From the NCBI GenBank assembly GCA_946122785.1, contig CAMGYJ010000011.1, positions 22,321,007 through 22,385,006 of the forward strand: a DNA stretch of 64,000 bases. Direction: 5' to 3'. The notes under the pieces are model-generated. The model saw only the letters and a list, made by a program, of their open reading frames with translations, had not been told where the DNA came from and searched no databases. The translations under genes were made by a program, and so were the position numbers. Below are positions 44,674 to 55,243 of this stretch, piece after piece; position 1 is the stretch's first letter, and each line of letters opens with the position of its first letter. Source of the stretch: Linum tenue. Lineage: Eukaryota > Streptophyta > Magnoliopsida > Malpighiales > Linaceae.

Positions 44674-44713
<40 letters not shown>

Positions 44714-44718
<5 letters not shown>

Positions 44719-45095
44719 GTGGCTACTTCGGTGCACTCACTTTTTTGGGTGCACTAAGCGTCCATAATACATCAAATTTTAAACTTTAATTAGTACTCTC
44801 AATATAATATGATGATATGACATAGAATCATAACAAATCAATCCATTACCCTAACCCCTTAACCTTCAATTTTGAATCCCAACCCAAAATCCCAAATTGT
44901 AAACCTAAACCCTAACCCTAAATCCATAAATCCTAAATCCTTCAAATTAAAGTAAATTTTGAATGAATTTTTTTCAAATTCATGTGCTTCTTGTTCATAA
45001 TATCATAAGCAACAATTGATACCGTTTTGACATGAATCGCATGGTCAGAATGACAATTATGAGTTGGGTGCACTGAGTGCACCCGAAAAAGTGGG
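44714..45095. mobile_element. Foldback element with GGTGCACTCA / TGAGTGCACC ends
   Basis: The left end, CGGTGCACTCACTTTTTTGG, is inverted at about 45062-45095 (CTGAGTGCACCCGAAAAAGTG). It is bounded by (TA)n on both sides. The interior includes a telomere-like run AAACCTAAACCCTAACCCTA at 44901-44920. Confidence 0.6.
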
Positions 45096-45126
45096 TATAT
45101 ATATATATATATATATACATGGTGAT

Positions 45127-45392
45127 GACTGGTGTACGTCAGGCGTATACTATACGTCAGGCGATCTAGCCGTTAGATGTACTTAGATGAGCTCCGGCCG
45201 ATCTTAACGGTTAATTTTTGTTTTTCATTAAATCAAACTTCGGGTTGGGGTTTAGAAAATCGGAGCCTGGGGTTTATCCATTAGAGGTTAGTGTATAGTA
45301 TCATACCCCAAACTCGGTTTAATTCATGGTCTAGATAGAGATATCTCACTAGTAGTACCTGGCGTACAATATACGCCTGACGTACACCAGTC
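45127..45392. mobile_element. 266-bp foldback element with 35-bp inverted repeats
   Basis: GACTGGTGTACGTCAGGCGT at 45127 continues for 35 bases that are inverted at 45358-45392 with about four mismatches. Confidence 0.7.
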
Positions 45393-45402
45393 TGACCCAT
45401 AG

Positions 45403-46515
45403 TTCAAGCTAGCGTATGGCCGGGCGTACGCTAACCTAGCATACACCCCATTGAGTTTTGCTATATAGATCATGAATTAACCGGAGTTTGGGGCATGATA
45501 CTATACCCTAACCTCTAATGGGTGAACCCCAGTCCCTAATTTTCTGACCCAAACCATGAGATTCGTTTAATCTTAAAATGAAAATCTTTACGAATCAGAA
45601 TCGTTGATTTTTCATTTTTAAGATTAAACGAATCCGATGCTTTGGGTTAGTGAATTGAGGACTGGGATTCGCCCATTAGGGGTTAGGGTATAGTATCATG
45701 TCCCAATCTCCGATTAATTTTTTTTTGTCTAAATAGCAAAATTCAATGGGGCGTACGGTAGGCTAGCCTACGCCCGGACGTACGCTAGCCTTTGCCATGG
45801 TTCAGGCTAGCGTACGCCTCATTGAGTTTTGCTATATAGATCGTGAATTAACCGGAGTTTGGGGCATGATACTATACCCTAACCTCTAATGGGTGAACCC
45901 CAGTCCCTAATTTTCTAACCAAACCATGAGATTCGATTAATCTTAAAATGAAAATTTTAACGAATCAGAATCGTTGATTTTCATTTTTAAGATTAAACGA
46001 ATCCGATGCTTTGGGTTAGTGAATTGAGGACTTGGATTCACCCATTAGGGTTTATGGTATAGTATCATGTCCCAAACTCCGATTAATTTTTTGTCTAAAT
46101 AGCAAAATTCAATGGGGCATACAGTAGGCTAGTATACGCCCGGATGTATGGTAGCCTTTGCCATGGTTCAGGCTAGCATACGCCCCATTGAGTTTTGCTA
46201 TATAGATGATGAATTAACCAGAGTTTGGGGCATGATACTATACCCTAACCTCTAATGGGTTAACCCTAGTCCCTAATTTTCTAACCTAAACCATTATATT
46301 CGTATAATCTTAAAATGAAAATTTTGACGAATCAGAATCGTTGATTTTCATCTTTAAGATTAAACGAATCCGATGCTTTGGGTTAGTGAATTGAGGACTG
46401 GGATTCACACATAAGGGGTTACGGTAGAGTAACATGTCCCAAACTCCGATTAATTTTTTGTCTAAATAGCAAAATTCAATGGGGAGTACGCCCGGAGGTA
46501 CGCTAGTCTTTGCCA
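45403..46515. repeat. Three tandem copies of a 366-371-bp self-complementary unit
   Basis: TTGAGTTTTGCTATATAGAT starts at 45451, 45822 and 46188. Each unit reads into GATTAATCTTAAAATGAAAA and then back out through its complement (TTTTCATTTTTAAGATTAAA), ending AGCAAAATTCAATGGGGCGT. The whole unit can therefore fold into a long hairpin. Confidence 0.85.
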
Positions 46516-47264
46516 TATGTATATACATATATAGTGATTGATTATTTTTCACCTTGTATGTTTATTGCCTTTAAGGGGTCATTTGGATGAATTGATTGTC
46601 AATGTGGTATTTGTATGAGCAAATAACTCATTTTTCCTATATGTGGTATTTGTGTGTTATTTGGTAGAATTGGAAGTTAAATTATCTTGTTTGAATGAGC
46701 CAAAACAATGAATTATTTTATATGTGGTATTTGTGAGTTACAGATTTAAATACCACAATGCCCTCACTTTTATAACCTCCCTATTTCATAATACACCACA
46801 TCAGACAAAGCAACCTTTTAATAAATCTACATCTCTCAAGCAACCTTTTGCAATTTCATACGTGTGCTGTCAAACAAAGCAACCTTTGTAATTACAACTG
46901 TTCACAACTAATGACCAAACTGTTCACAACATACACAACCTGTTATAAGCCTATTCTAATAGCACAAGCTGTTCTAAGCTTGTCCACTACATACAAAGTA
47001 CTCCAGCAACTATTCTAACAGCACACCACCAGCTAGACACCACACATTCTGACAAAAAGAAGAAGCTTACAGCACACCAGGAGCAATAAAGACTGTTGAG
47101 GCAGATGGCTTGTAATTTTCTACAATATCCAATAGGTTCACCGTTCAAGTAAGCAACTTTCATTGAAGTGACCAAAATCTGTAGACAAAGGGAGCGACGA
47201 AGGGATGTCGGAGCTACCAAAGGATGTCAGAGCTAGAGATTCGTGCCAAAAGGAGCACGAGGAG

Positions 47265-47626
47265 TGTTAGCGTATTAAGATGTATTAGGCTACGTTTATG
47301 TGTTGTATGTGTGTGGGGCCATGCTAATTAATTAAGCCCACACGTAAACCACATGGTAAATCACATGCTGGACCATATCCATGCATGGTAGACATCTCTG
47401 CTAAGTCTAACCTAGGGCATGTGATAGATAAAGAGGAGAGTGTGGCCGCCGATTCTGTACCAGTTCTACATATCATTCAACTCAGTAAAATCAGTAGCCT
47501 GAAGAGCGTTCAAAGCTCTTCCATGAATTAGTCCTGGATTTCATCCAGGGATACCACGTAAACTCCGGTGTTTGTGTTCGTATTCATTTCCGTATCGTTC
47601 TATATCTGCTTCTGTTTCTGTTAATA
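47265..47626 (+). repeat. Second copia 5' LTR (362 bp)
   Basis: Starts TGTTAGCGTATTAAG and ends TTAATA. The 3' copy ends TTAACA, so the 5' copy's terminal CA has mutated to TA. Confidence 0.9.
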
Positions 47627-48540
47627 TGGTATCAGAGCCAACTGCGACTGATTCAGAGAGGCCAACGGTGCGCCTCACATCCACGAACTATGCGTTGTGG
47701 GAGTTACAATTTCGAGTATTCGTCGAAGGACGTGGACTGCTAGGTATTCTAGATGGTACTGCTCCTCAACCTGCCGCCACTGCAACTCCTCAAGAGAAGC
47801 CGACAAGGATTCAGAGTGACGCAAGAATCCGCCATTGGTTGCTGGGTTCAGTTGATCCCACGACATGCCTTAGTCTTAGGATGTTTCCTACCGCGAACAG
47901 GATGTGGAGACACCTCGCGAGATTGTATTCCACCACAAGTGCTGCCCGACAGTTTGAAGTAGAGACCTCCCTAGCTCGTTTGACGCAAGGAGATCGTTCC
48001 ATCACAGAGTATTTCAACGCGGCCCAGGAACTTTGGACTGAGCAGGACATGCTGCATCCAGCGTTGAGGCCGAATTCTATGACTGATGAAATGATTGCTG
48101 AGCGCCAATAAACCAGGGTCATGCAATTTCTTATGAGATTGCGGCCATAATTTGAGAATATTCGGGCCACTTTTCTGAACAGGGAGCTTATTAATTTTGA
48201 TGGAGTTATCAGTGGGTTGTTGCGTGAAGAGACACGCTTAAGGACTCAAGCGCAGTTGGATGTTCGTCCGAGAGAAGGTGAGACTTTCACCGCAGCTCCT
48301 GATCCCTCGGTAAGACAAGGTTTGGGTCAGCGTTCGCAAGTTTTCGCTGTGTCTCGTCCTCAATTTAATAATAGGGTGCCTAATGCTGTGCTTGAGTGCG
48401 ATCATTGTCATGAGAAGAAGGGTCGCTTGGTTAAGCACTGTCAGAGAAGAAATTATTGTGTTTACTGTAAAAGGATGGGGCATATTATATTGGAGTGTCG
48501 GACCCGTGAACGTAATCAAGAGAGGTACGCCATTATTGGT
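47626..48540 (+). pseudogene. Second copia gag
   Basis: The gag frame opens at ATG 47626-47628, whose A is the last LTR base and whose TG is the start of the primer binding site (MVSEPTATDSERPTVRL). The gag core follows: LTSTNYALWELQFRVFVEG, RHWLLGSVDPTT and LARLTQGDRSITEYF. TAA stops lie at 48109-48111 and shortly after. A zinc knuckle (CVYCKRMGHIILEC, about 48456-48497) and a preceding CDHCHEKKGRLVKHC end the gag part before TGA at 48541-48543. Confidence 0.85.
47627..47639 (+). other. Primer binding site of the second copia
   Basis: TGGTATCAGAGCC directly after the LTR, complementary to initiator tRNA-Met. The same bases are read as the start of gag. Confidence 0.88.
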
Positions 48541-51500
48541 TGATAGATTTTGGTTGTTATAATCACATGACTAATGATGGAAAATCATTGCAAAATATTA
48601 AATCTATTAGTCATGTGGGATTAACAGGGGCCAATGGTGATAGAATGGAAGTAACAGGAATGGGTAAAGTTGATACTCATAACATTTCCCTATCTTGGAC
48701 TTTACATGTTCCTGCTTTGGTTCCTTATCTAGTTTCAGTCGGACAACTTACTGAGCAAAGGTGTTCTGTTATTTTTGCTCCCACTGGTTGTACTATACAG
48801 GACTTGAAGACGGGGAGACAGATCGGAAAGGGGAGTAAGGAGGGGAGGATTTTTCACCTGGAGGAACTTCAAGACAGTTCGAGTTCGGCTATTTCATCAT
48901 CGAGTCAGTTGTCCAGTGATCAATGTGTGTCTAGGTTTGTCAGTAGTCCTTCTCAGTCTTTAGAAGTCTCGACGGCTAGTAGTCCTGTTTTTTCCAGTTT
49001 GTCTAATAAAGTGTGGGAACTTTGGCATGCCCATCTTGGGCATTCACACTCTGGGCGTCTCACTACCATGTGTTAAACAATCGCTTCTTGGAAAGAATTT
49101 TGTTGGAATTTCTACTAAACATTCTTGTACCAGTTGTGTTGAAGCCAAGACATCTACCATTTCTTTTCCTTCTAGCACCACTGTCATAAATGAGCCATTC
49201 CACATTATTCATACTGACCTTTGAGGGCCTTCTCCCACTGTGTCTCGATTGGGTTTTCGCTATTTTGCGCTGTTTATAGACCATGCTACTCGGTACACCT
49301 GGGTATATTTTCTTCGTCAAAAGTCTGAACTTCATTCTGTAGCCATCGAATTCTTAAATATGATCCAGACTCAATTTGGTAAAACAGTGAAAATTATTCG
49401 TTCTGATCCGGGAGGAGAGTTTAGCTCAATTCCCTTGCATGATGTCTATCGTTCTCATGGGATTCTTAGTCAAATGTCGTGTCCAGGAGTGTCTCAACAA
49501 AATGGTCTGGTAGAACGGAAAAATAGACATGTTATGGAGCTAACACGAGCTTTGCTTCTTGCTTCTTCAGTTCCTGGTCGATTTTTGCCTGAGGCCGTAG
49601 TCACTGCTCTGCGGTTGATCAACTATCAAATAACTCCTGTTCTTGCTCAAAAAAGCCCTTACTTTGCTCTTCATGGTCATCATCCTGATTACTCTCGGTT
49701 AAGAGTTTTCGGTTGTCTCTGTTTTGTTCTTCTACCTAAACGTGAGCGTACAAAACTGACTTCCAAAACTGTTCATTGTGTCTTTCTGGGATATAGTAGT
49801 GTTCACAAATGATATCTATGTTATGATTCCTCTGGTCAGCGTATGAGGATAGCCGCCTCAGTAATCTTCTTAGAAAATGTTTGGTTCTATCCTTCGAAGT
49901 CAGCCTCTGAACTTGAGCTTCCTAGTGGGTCAAATTATTATTTACCTATGTTTGATGAAGAAGACTTTGATGATTCTTTTATATCCAATGAATCAGCTAG
50001 TACTCCTCCTCTCCAGATCTGCTCTCTCCCGCGACCAGCACTCCAAGTACACAAGACACCTCCAGCTCAACGTCAACTCCAATCTTGTCGCCTACCTCAT
50101 CATTGGGTTCTAGAGAATCCACGGAATCTCTCACTAATGCTTCTTCACCCCCTATTCCGCAGCTTCCACGGGTTTTAGCTCGCACAAACAAAGGAGTGCC
50201 TCCTCCCAGCCATCAAGACTATGTTGCTCATGGGGTAGATACCCTTATTGTGCCCACGATCTTCAAACAAGCACGGGGAAATCCAATTTGGGATCGTGCT
50301 ATGCAGGAGGAGTTCGGGGTGTTGGAAGCAAACCGTACATGGACAGTGGTTGATCGACCTGATCTGTGTCCTCCCACTATTGGTTGTCGATGGGTATATG
50401 CGATCAAGGTGCTTCCTGATGGCACCATTGAATGCAATAAAGCTCGTCTCGTTGCTCTTGGTTATACACAGGAACATGGAGTAGATTACAACGAGACCTC
50501 CACTGTACGTACCCTGCTTGCTGTTGCTTCTCTCAACAACTAGCCTCTATATCAACTTGATGTCAAGAACGCCTTCGTCCATGGGGACTTGGAGGAAGTG
50601 ATATATATGGAGCGACCTCCTGGTTATACTGTTGGCCGTGAAGATCAAGTCTGCCTACTGCATCGGTCACTCTATGGTCTCAAACAGGCACCTCGCGTCT
50701 GGTTTGAGAAATTTCAGGCTACGATTGTGCAGTTGGGGTTTCACCAGAGCCTTAATGATCCGTCACTCTTTACTAAGGTAACTTCTGCTGGCATTGTTGC
50801 TCTTTTGCTCTATGTGGATGACATGGTAATTACACGATCAGATTCCCAAAGTATTTCTGTGCTCAAAGATGGGTTTAAAAAGGCCTTCCGTATCAAGGAT
50901 CTTGGGAATTTGTCTTATTTTCTGGGGCTAGAAGTAAGCCGCAATGATCAGGGTATTCTATTGAGTCAACGAAAATACATATCAGACTTGCTTGGTGAAC
51001 ATAATTTTGACAACTGCAAGCCAGTTAAAACCCCTATGGAAACTAATTTGAAGTTGCAGAAAGACTCTGGTGAACGTCTAAAGGATGGCTCTCAGTATCG
51101 CAGTATTGTCGGAAGTTTAATTTATCTATCGGCTACTCGACCTGATATTTCCTATGTTGTACAGATGGTTAGTCAATTCATGACTGAGCCCTGCGTTGAT
51201 CACCTTGCTGCAGTTCACAGAGTATTACACTATCTGCAAGGTACTCAGGAAGTTGGAATTTTATTTCCCTCCACCGGCTCGCCTCAGATTACTGTATATT
51301 CTGACTCTGATTTTGCCGGTTGTATTGACACCCGGAGATCAACGTCCGGGTGGTGTGTTCAGTTTGGTAATTCTTATATTTCCTGGAGATGTAAGAAACA
51401 GGACAAGGTTTTTAAATCCTCTACTGAAGCAGAGTACCGCGCGATGTCTGAAGTTGGGTCTGAAATGGTTTGGATTCGCAGGGTGCTATCCGACTTTGGA

Positions 51501-51737
51501 GTTAATTGTTCTGATCCTATGGCTCTGCATGTGGACAACACTAGTGCTATCCGTATAGCTGAAAATCCTATACTGCATGACCGTACGAAGCACATAGAGA
51601 TCCATGTCCATTATGTTGAGATCTCGTACGGGATGGAAGTGTCAGCCTACATCATATTCAGACAGAAGAGCAAGTGGCTGATATGTTTACGAAGGCCTTC
51701 TCCACGAGTCGACACTGATATCTTGGAAACAAATTGA
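48541..51737 (+). pseudogene. Second copia protease, integrase, reverse transcriptase, RNase H
   Basis: Protease continues one frame over from gag as WLIDFGCYNHMT; the catalytic D-S/T-G is D-F-G, so it is dead. Integrase is in pieces (LWHAHLGHSHSGRL; HSCTSCVEAK; a TGA near 49222; IIRSDPGGEF). RT has WVYAIKVLPDGTIE, a TAG near 50541, then QLDVKNAFVHGDLE and LLYVDDMVIT (50811-50840). RNase H has VYSDSDFAGC and SSTEAEYRAM, then HVDNTSAI. At least five lesions are visible. Confidence 0.88.
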
Positions 51738-51768
51738 TGCTGCGAGATTGACATCAATTTGGGGAGGA

Positions 51769-52128
51769 TGTTAGCATATTAAGATGTATTAGGCTACGTT
51801 TATGTGTTGTATGTGTGTGGGGCCATGCTAATATTAAGCCCACACGTAAACCACATGGTAAACCACATGCTGGCCCATATCCATGCATGGTAGACGTCTC
51901 TGCTAAGTCTAACCTAGGGCATGTGATAGATAAAGAGGAGAGTGTGGCCGCCGATCCTGTACAAGTTCTACATATCATTCAACTCAGTAAAATCAGTAGT
52001 CTGAAGAGCGTTCAAAGCTCTTTCGTGGATTAGTCCGGGATTTCATTCAGGGATACCACGTAAACTCCGGTGTTTGTGTTCGTTTTCATTTCCGTATCGT
52101 TCTATATCTGCTTCTGTTTCTGTTAACA
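51769..52128 (+). repeat. Second copia 3' LTR (360 bp)
   Basis: Preceded by the polypurine tract GGGGAGGA (51761-51768), starts TGTTAGCATATT, ends TTAACA, and is followed by AGGAG. Confidence 0.9.
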
Positions 52129-52867
52129 AGGAGAAGACCAAAGTACCTTGCAAAGAAGCCTACAAGCCAGGGGAGTACGACTTGTCGTTGTAGTTGTCAA
52201 AAGTTTTAGGTCTCTTTTAATCAACCATCGATTACAACTCTCAACCTTTAATTGAGCTACCTAACATCAGTCAAGTTCCACCTTTAATTGAGCTACCTAA
52301 AATTGCATGCAGTCCCAGACTCGAAAGACTCTCAACCAAGAACCCAGCTCGCAAGAAGCCCGCTCTCTCATTGTCTCTCAAACTACGGCCGCCATTCTAA
52401 GATTGCCCGCTCCGTGCCTCCATTGATCGCGTCTCCTGTCACGGGAGAGGAATCTCCCACCGCAACAAACTCTTCTCCCTCTGATTCATCCGTTTGCCGC
52501 CACAATGGCTTGACTTCCATTCATTGCAACCAAGTGTTCTGCCTACTCAATCAGATCTGCGTGAAGAAAGAAATCCAATGGTTGTTCGTCCACCATTCGA
52601 TTTTTTTTCCTCGCAGAAGAATCAAATGATTTTGCGAGGGTGAAAAGGAATGGCGAGAGGAAGAAGGAATGGTGAGACGAAAGATGCAAGGGGCAGAATA
52701 GGACCGCACAAACACCAAGACGTGTTATTTGACAATAACTGGGTATCCCCAGTTATTGAGAATAACTCATTAACCAGTTATTTATAAATACCACATGCCC
52801 AAATTACTCATCATCCAATATGAGAGCCAAACAAGTCATTGAAATCATCCATCCAAATGACCCCTAA

Positions 52868-53639
52868 CTATATTCTTATATGGGGTAGATTGATTGTAAC
52901 ATGATTAATTGCACACCATTACAACATATAGTTTGGTTATGAACATATGCAAAATGATAATCGTGACAACATGAGTTGCCCACGTGCATCCTAGTCCATC
53001 TCTAAATGATAGGTCCACCGGTAGATGGTAGGATATTTGAGCATAGTGAGTGGCGCAATCTGTGTGAATTCCCTAGATCCCTATATATGTTCATTGTTAT
53101 TCTAATGCATCTTTGGAAACTCTAAGGGGAGCTTTGTATATACAACTCCTACTGCATTCCTTTTAATTTTACTACCATTTCCTTTTCCACACTCTTTAAT
53201 TTTACAAAACATTTTCCGAACTCGAGAAATCTCAAGGTTTTACAAAAGGAACAAGATCCACAATGGCTTAGCAGTGGCACTTGAGAGGCCCCAAGGCAAT
53301 ACGATCATGGTTACCTACTAGCTATGTTTAACCCCCTACATTTATAACGTATTAAATTTTGGCTCCATTGCCATAGACTTTCACTTCCTTTTTGAAAGGG
53401 AGTGAGGAATTGTTGTTTCTTCTTTTGCTTGCTTTCTTTCTTTTTGTTTCGTATTGCTTTTGTTTATAGACTTTGTTCGAGCAATTTTCATTCATTTTCT
53501 GTCCATTTTTTCTTCCTTACTCTTTTTCTTAACTTTGTATGCAGAGTCTAAACTCAAAGGTAGAAGCACCCATAATTGGTGCCCCATACGCCTAAAATCA
53601 CCTTTTTAAAATATTAGGCATCAATTTTACAAAACACTC
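52868..53639. other. Intergenic or eroded LTR sequence
   Basis: T-rich sequence with no open frames. It may contain the decayed leader of the gypsy gag remnant that follows. Confidence 0.35.
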
Positions 53640-55243
53640 GTATTTTGATAGTTCTCTTCAAGGAAGGTTCTATGCATGAGTCTGATTCAAACCAGGATCA
53701 TAATCTAGAAGCTTAAGCTCAAGGTCGTCTGTATAGAAACGCTACCATAGATTCCTTTCAATCCATGTCACCCAAGGTAGAGAAGAGATCAAAAAGTGGA
53801 AACATGTCATATCTCTCTCCCTTAAACCTCTATTTGACCAGTTCTCGAAGTCGAAAAGCATTAAGCCACTCTTACCGAATCTATAAGCGGCATGTTCATA
53901 GAAAACATTGTATGAGTACACAAGGGCTTAAATTTTAAATATAGGTTCTTGCATCGAAGAGTTCTTCCCTCCATGGAGAAATGACCAGTTAAGAGACCAG
54001 ATTTCTCGCTTTATGCAACATAGTTCTGAAACTCTGTATTAAGCTTGAGAATGATTTGTAGAGCTTCTTAGCGCATACCACCATCGTGTATTTAACAAGA
54101 ACATCTTGTGGACATCTTAATTAAAGGTCTAGACATAAACAACAAGTGTTTATAATTAGTTGGCCCAAGGTTACATAATGCGACTAACTACTGAACAAGC
54201 TCTGGAACACTTTGCATCCATAGCTGAAAAATCTCAAAATTGGTCCAAGAGAACAACTCCTATGAGTGTCAAAGCAGTTCAGCAAGAGTAAGAAAACTTC
54301 ACCTCTATCCATCTACAACTGGAGGAATTGTCACCGACTCCATAAAATAAGCATAGAAAGAAACTTACCAACAACAAAAAGTAGTATGGTGAAGACGATC
54401 TTGGAGTAATCCACGTGAATTCCTGCAATCACGTATATGTATGTCGCCTATCGTTCTAAAGAGAGTCTAAGTAAAATCTAGGAGGATTTTGCTCATTTAA
54501 GGCCTTTCCTTACTGCATCCCTCATCCATTTTAGTTTTTTTACAATTTTGTTTTATATAGCAATTCGAGAGCACCTCAACCCCAAAGACTATTTTTATCC
54601 AAGAATAAAGTCATCACTATCTGAATAGTGTGATTTGAAAGGCTCTGAGGGTATACTATGGTAGCCAAACAACTGCTCACGGTACAAAAAATGCCTCACT
54701 ACATCGAAAAATAAAAATTGTGAAAAGGGTATTTTGGTCAGTCCAAATCTCTAGTGAGTCCCGCAAGACCCCTACGCACATCAAAGAGTCATTTTCCACC
54801 ATAACCCTCAAGTGAATATATTCATTCAAGAAAAGGAAAAAGAATCCTTACACCATATGATAGAGGATTATATTCCCTACAAAGATACCCCATATACCCC
54901 CGCTCCTGATGTTGAACTTATAGAACATTTCACATCAAGTGAGGAGAAAATCAAAGTCAATATAAAGAAGAAGGAGGACCAGCCCCCATGTCTTGAAATA
55001 AATAGTGAACACGGTATCCAAAATTTCCCTGATTTTGATGACCAGCGCACAAAAAATGGGACCTCCCCAGCAAACTCCACTTTTGAAATTGGAGGCTCTG
55101 AGAGGAAACGAAGTTGTTGCATTGATTTAGAGTCCATTATCAGTATGATTAACCCTGTGGAAGCAATAAAAGAGTTTGTGAATAAGGAAGAGCCACCTTA
55201 TTCGACTTCTCCAAAGTTGATAGAGGAAAGCATACCTCCATAG
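53640..55243 (+). pseudogene. Ty3-gypsy (Athila/Tat-like) gag remnant
   Basis: Broken plus-strand frames reproduce the Athila-type gag order. A decayed segment at about 53955-54030 corresponds to the family's FFPP....LRDQI.F.Q...E.L stretch (here FSLYATYF or QISRFMQHSSETLY depending on frame). It is followed by a segment near 54060-54170 and then LTTEQALEHFASIAEKSQNW (54182 on), the usual EEA-ELIE.MA.N..QW block. Many stops and frame changes show long decay. The open frame at 54812-55243 lies where the family has the gag-pol linker. Confidence 0.5.
54812..55243 (+). CDS. 143-codon open frame in the gypsy remnant, no known domain
   Basis: ATG at 54812, TAG at 55241-55243. The product is acidic and lysine-rich (QEKEKESLHHMIEDYIPYKD, later KKKEDQPPCLEINSEHG and NPVEAIKEFVNKEEPP). 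No domain is recognised. It lies downstream of the gag-like block and is likely the remaining linker part of the same retroelement rather than a host gene. Confidence 0.3.
   Translation: MNIFIQEKEKESLHHMIEDYIPYKDTPYTPAPDVELIEHFTSSEEKIKVNIKKKEDQPPCLEINSEHGIQNFPDFDDQRTKNGTSPANSTFEIGGSERKRSCCIDLESIISMINPVEAIKEFVNKEEPPYSTSPKLIEESIPP

Larger units (their letters stand above)
44596..46530. mobile_element. Stack of foldback elements inserted at (TA)n tracts
   Basis: An outer family begins ATGGCAAAGGCTAGCGTATG after a (TA)n tract at about 44620-44640 and ends with the near-complement CGTACGCTAGCC-type sequence and CCATATGTATATA near 46510. Its left part is interrupted at a second (TA)n tract (44677-44712) by a 380-bp element. 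This is followed by a third (TA)n tract (45095-45117) and a 266-bp element, after which the outer family resumes at about 45403. No coding capacity. Confidence 0.65.
47265..52128 (+). mobile_element. Second Ty1-copia retrotransposon, decayed but complete in outline
   Basis: LTRs at 47265-47626 and 51769-52128 are flanked by the 5-bp duplication AGGAG (47260-47264 and 52129-52133). By eye they differ at 14 positions plus a 2-bp indel (about 4 percent), so this insertion is older than the copia at 24910. Gag and pol are broken by several stops and frameshifts. Confidence 0.92.
46575..52864. mobile_element. PIF/Harbinger-like non-autonomous element, split by a copia insertion
   Basis: GGGGTCATTTGGATG at 46575 is inverted at 52850-52864 (CATCCAAATGACCCC, 15/15 perfect). 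TAA flanks both ends (46572-46574 and 52865-52867), as expected for Harbinger. Removing the copia element (47265-52128 plus one AGGAG) leaves about 1.4 kb with no transposase. The right part (52300-52640) is unusually GC-rich and could be captured gene sequence. Confidence 0.75.

Noticed and set aside
44901..44925. Interstitial telomere
   Set aside because: Only about three degenerate CCCTAAA units inside a foldback element; too short to be meaningful.
53640..55243. Endogenous pararetrovirus
   Set aside because: The recognisable phrases match gypsy gag order, and no movement-protein or pararetroviral polymerase motif is visible.
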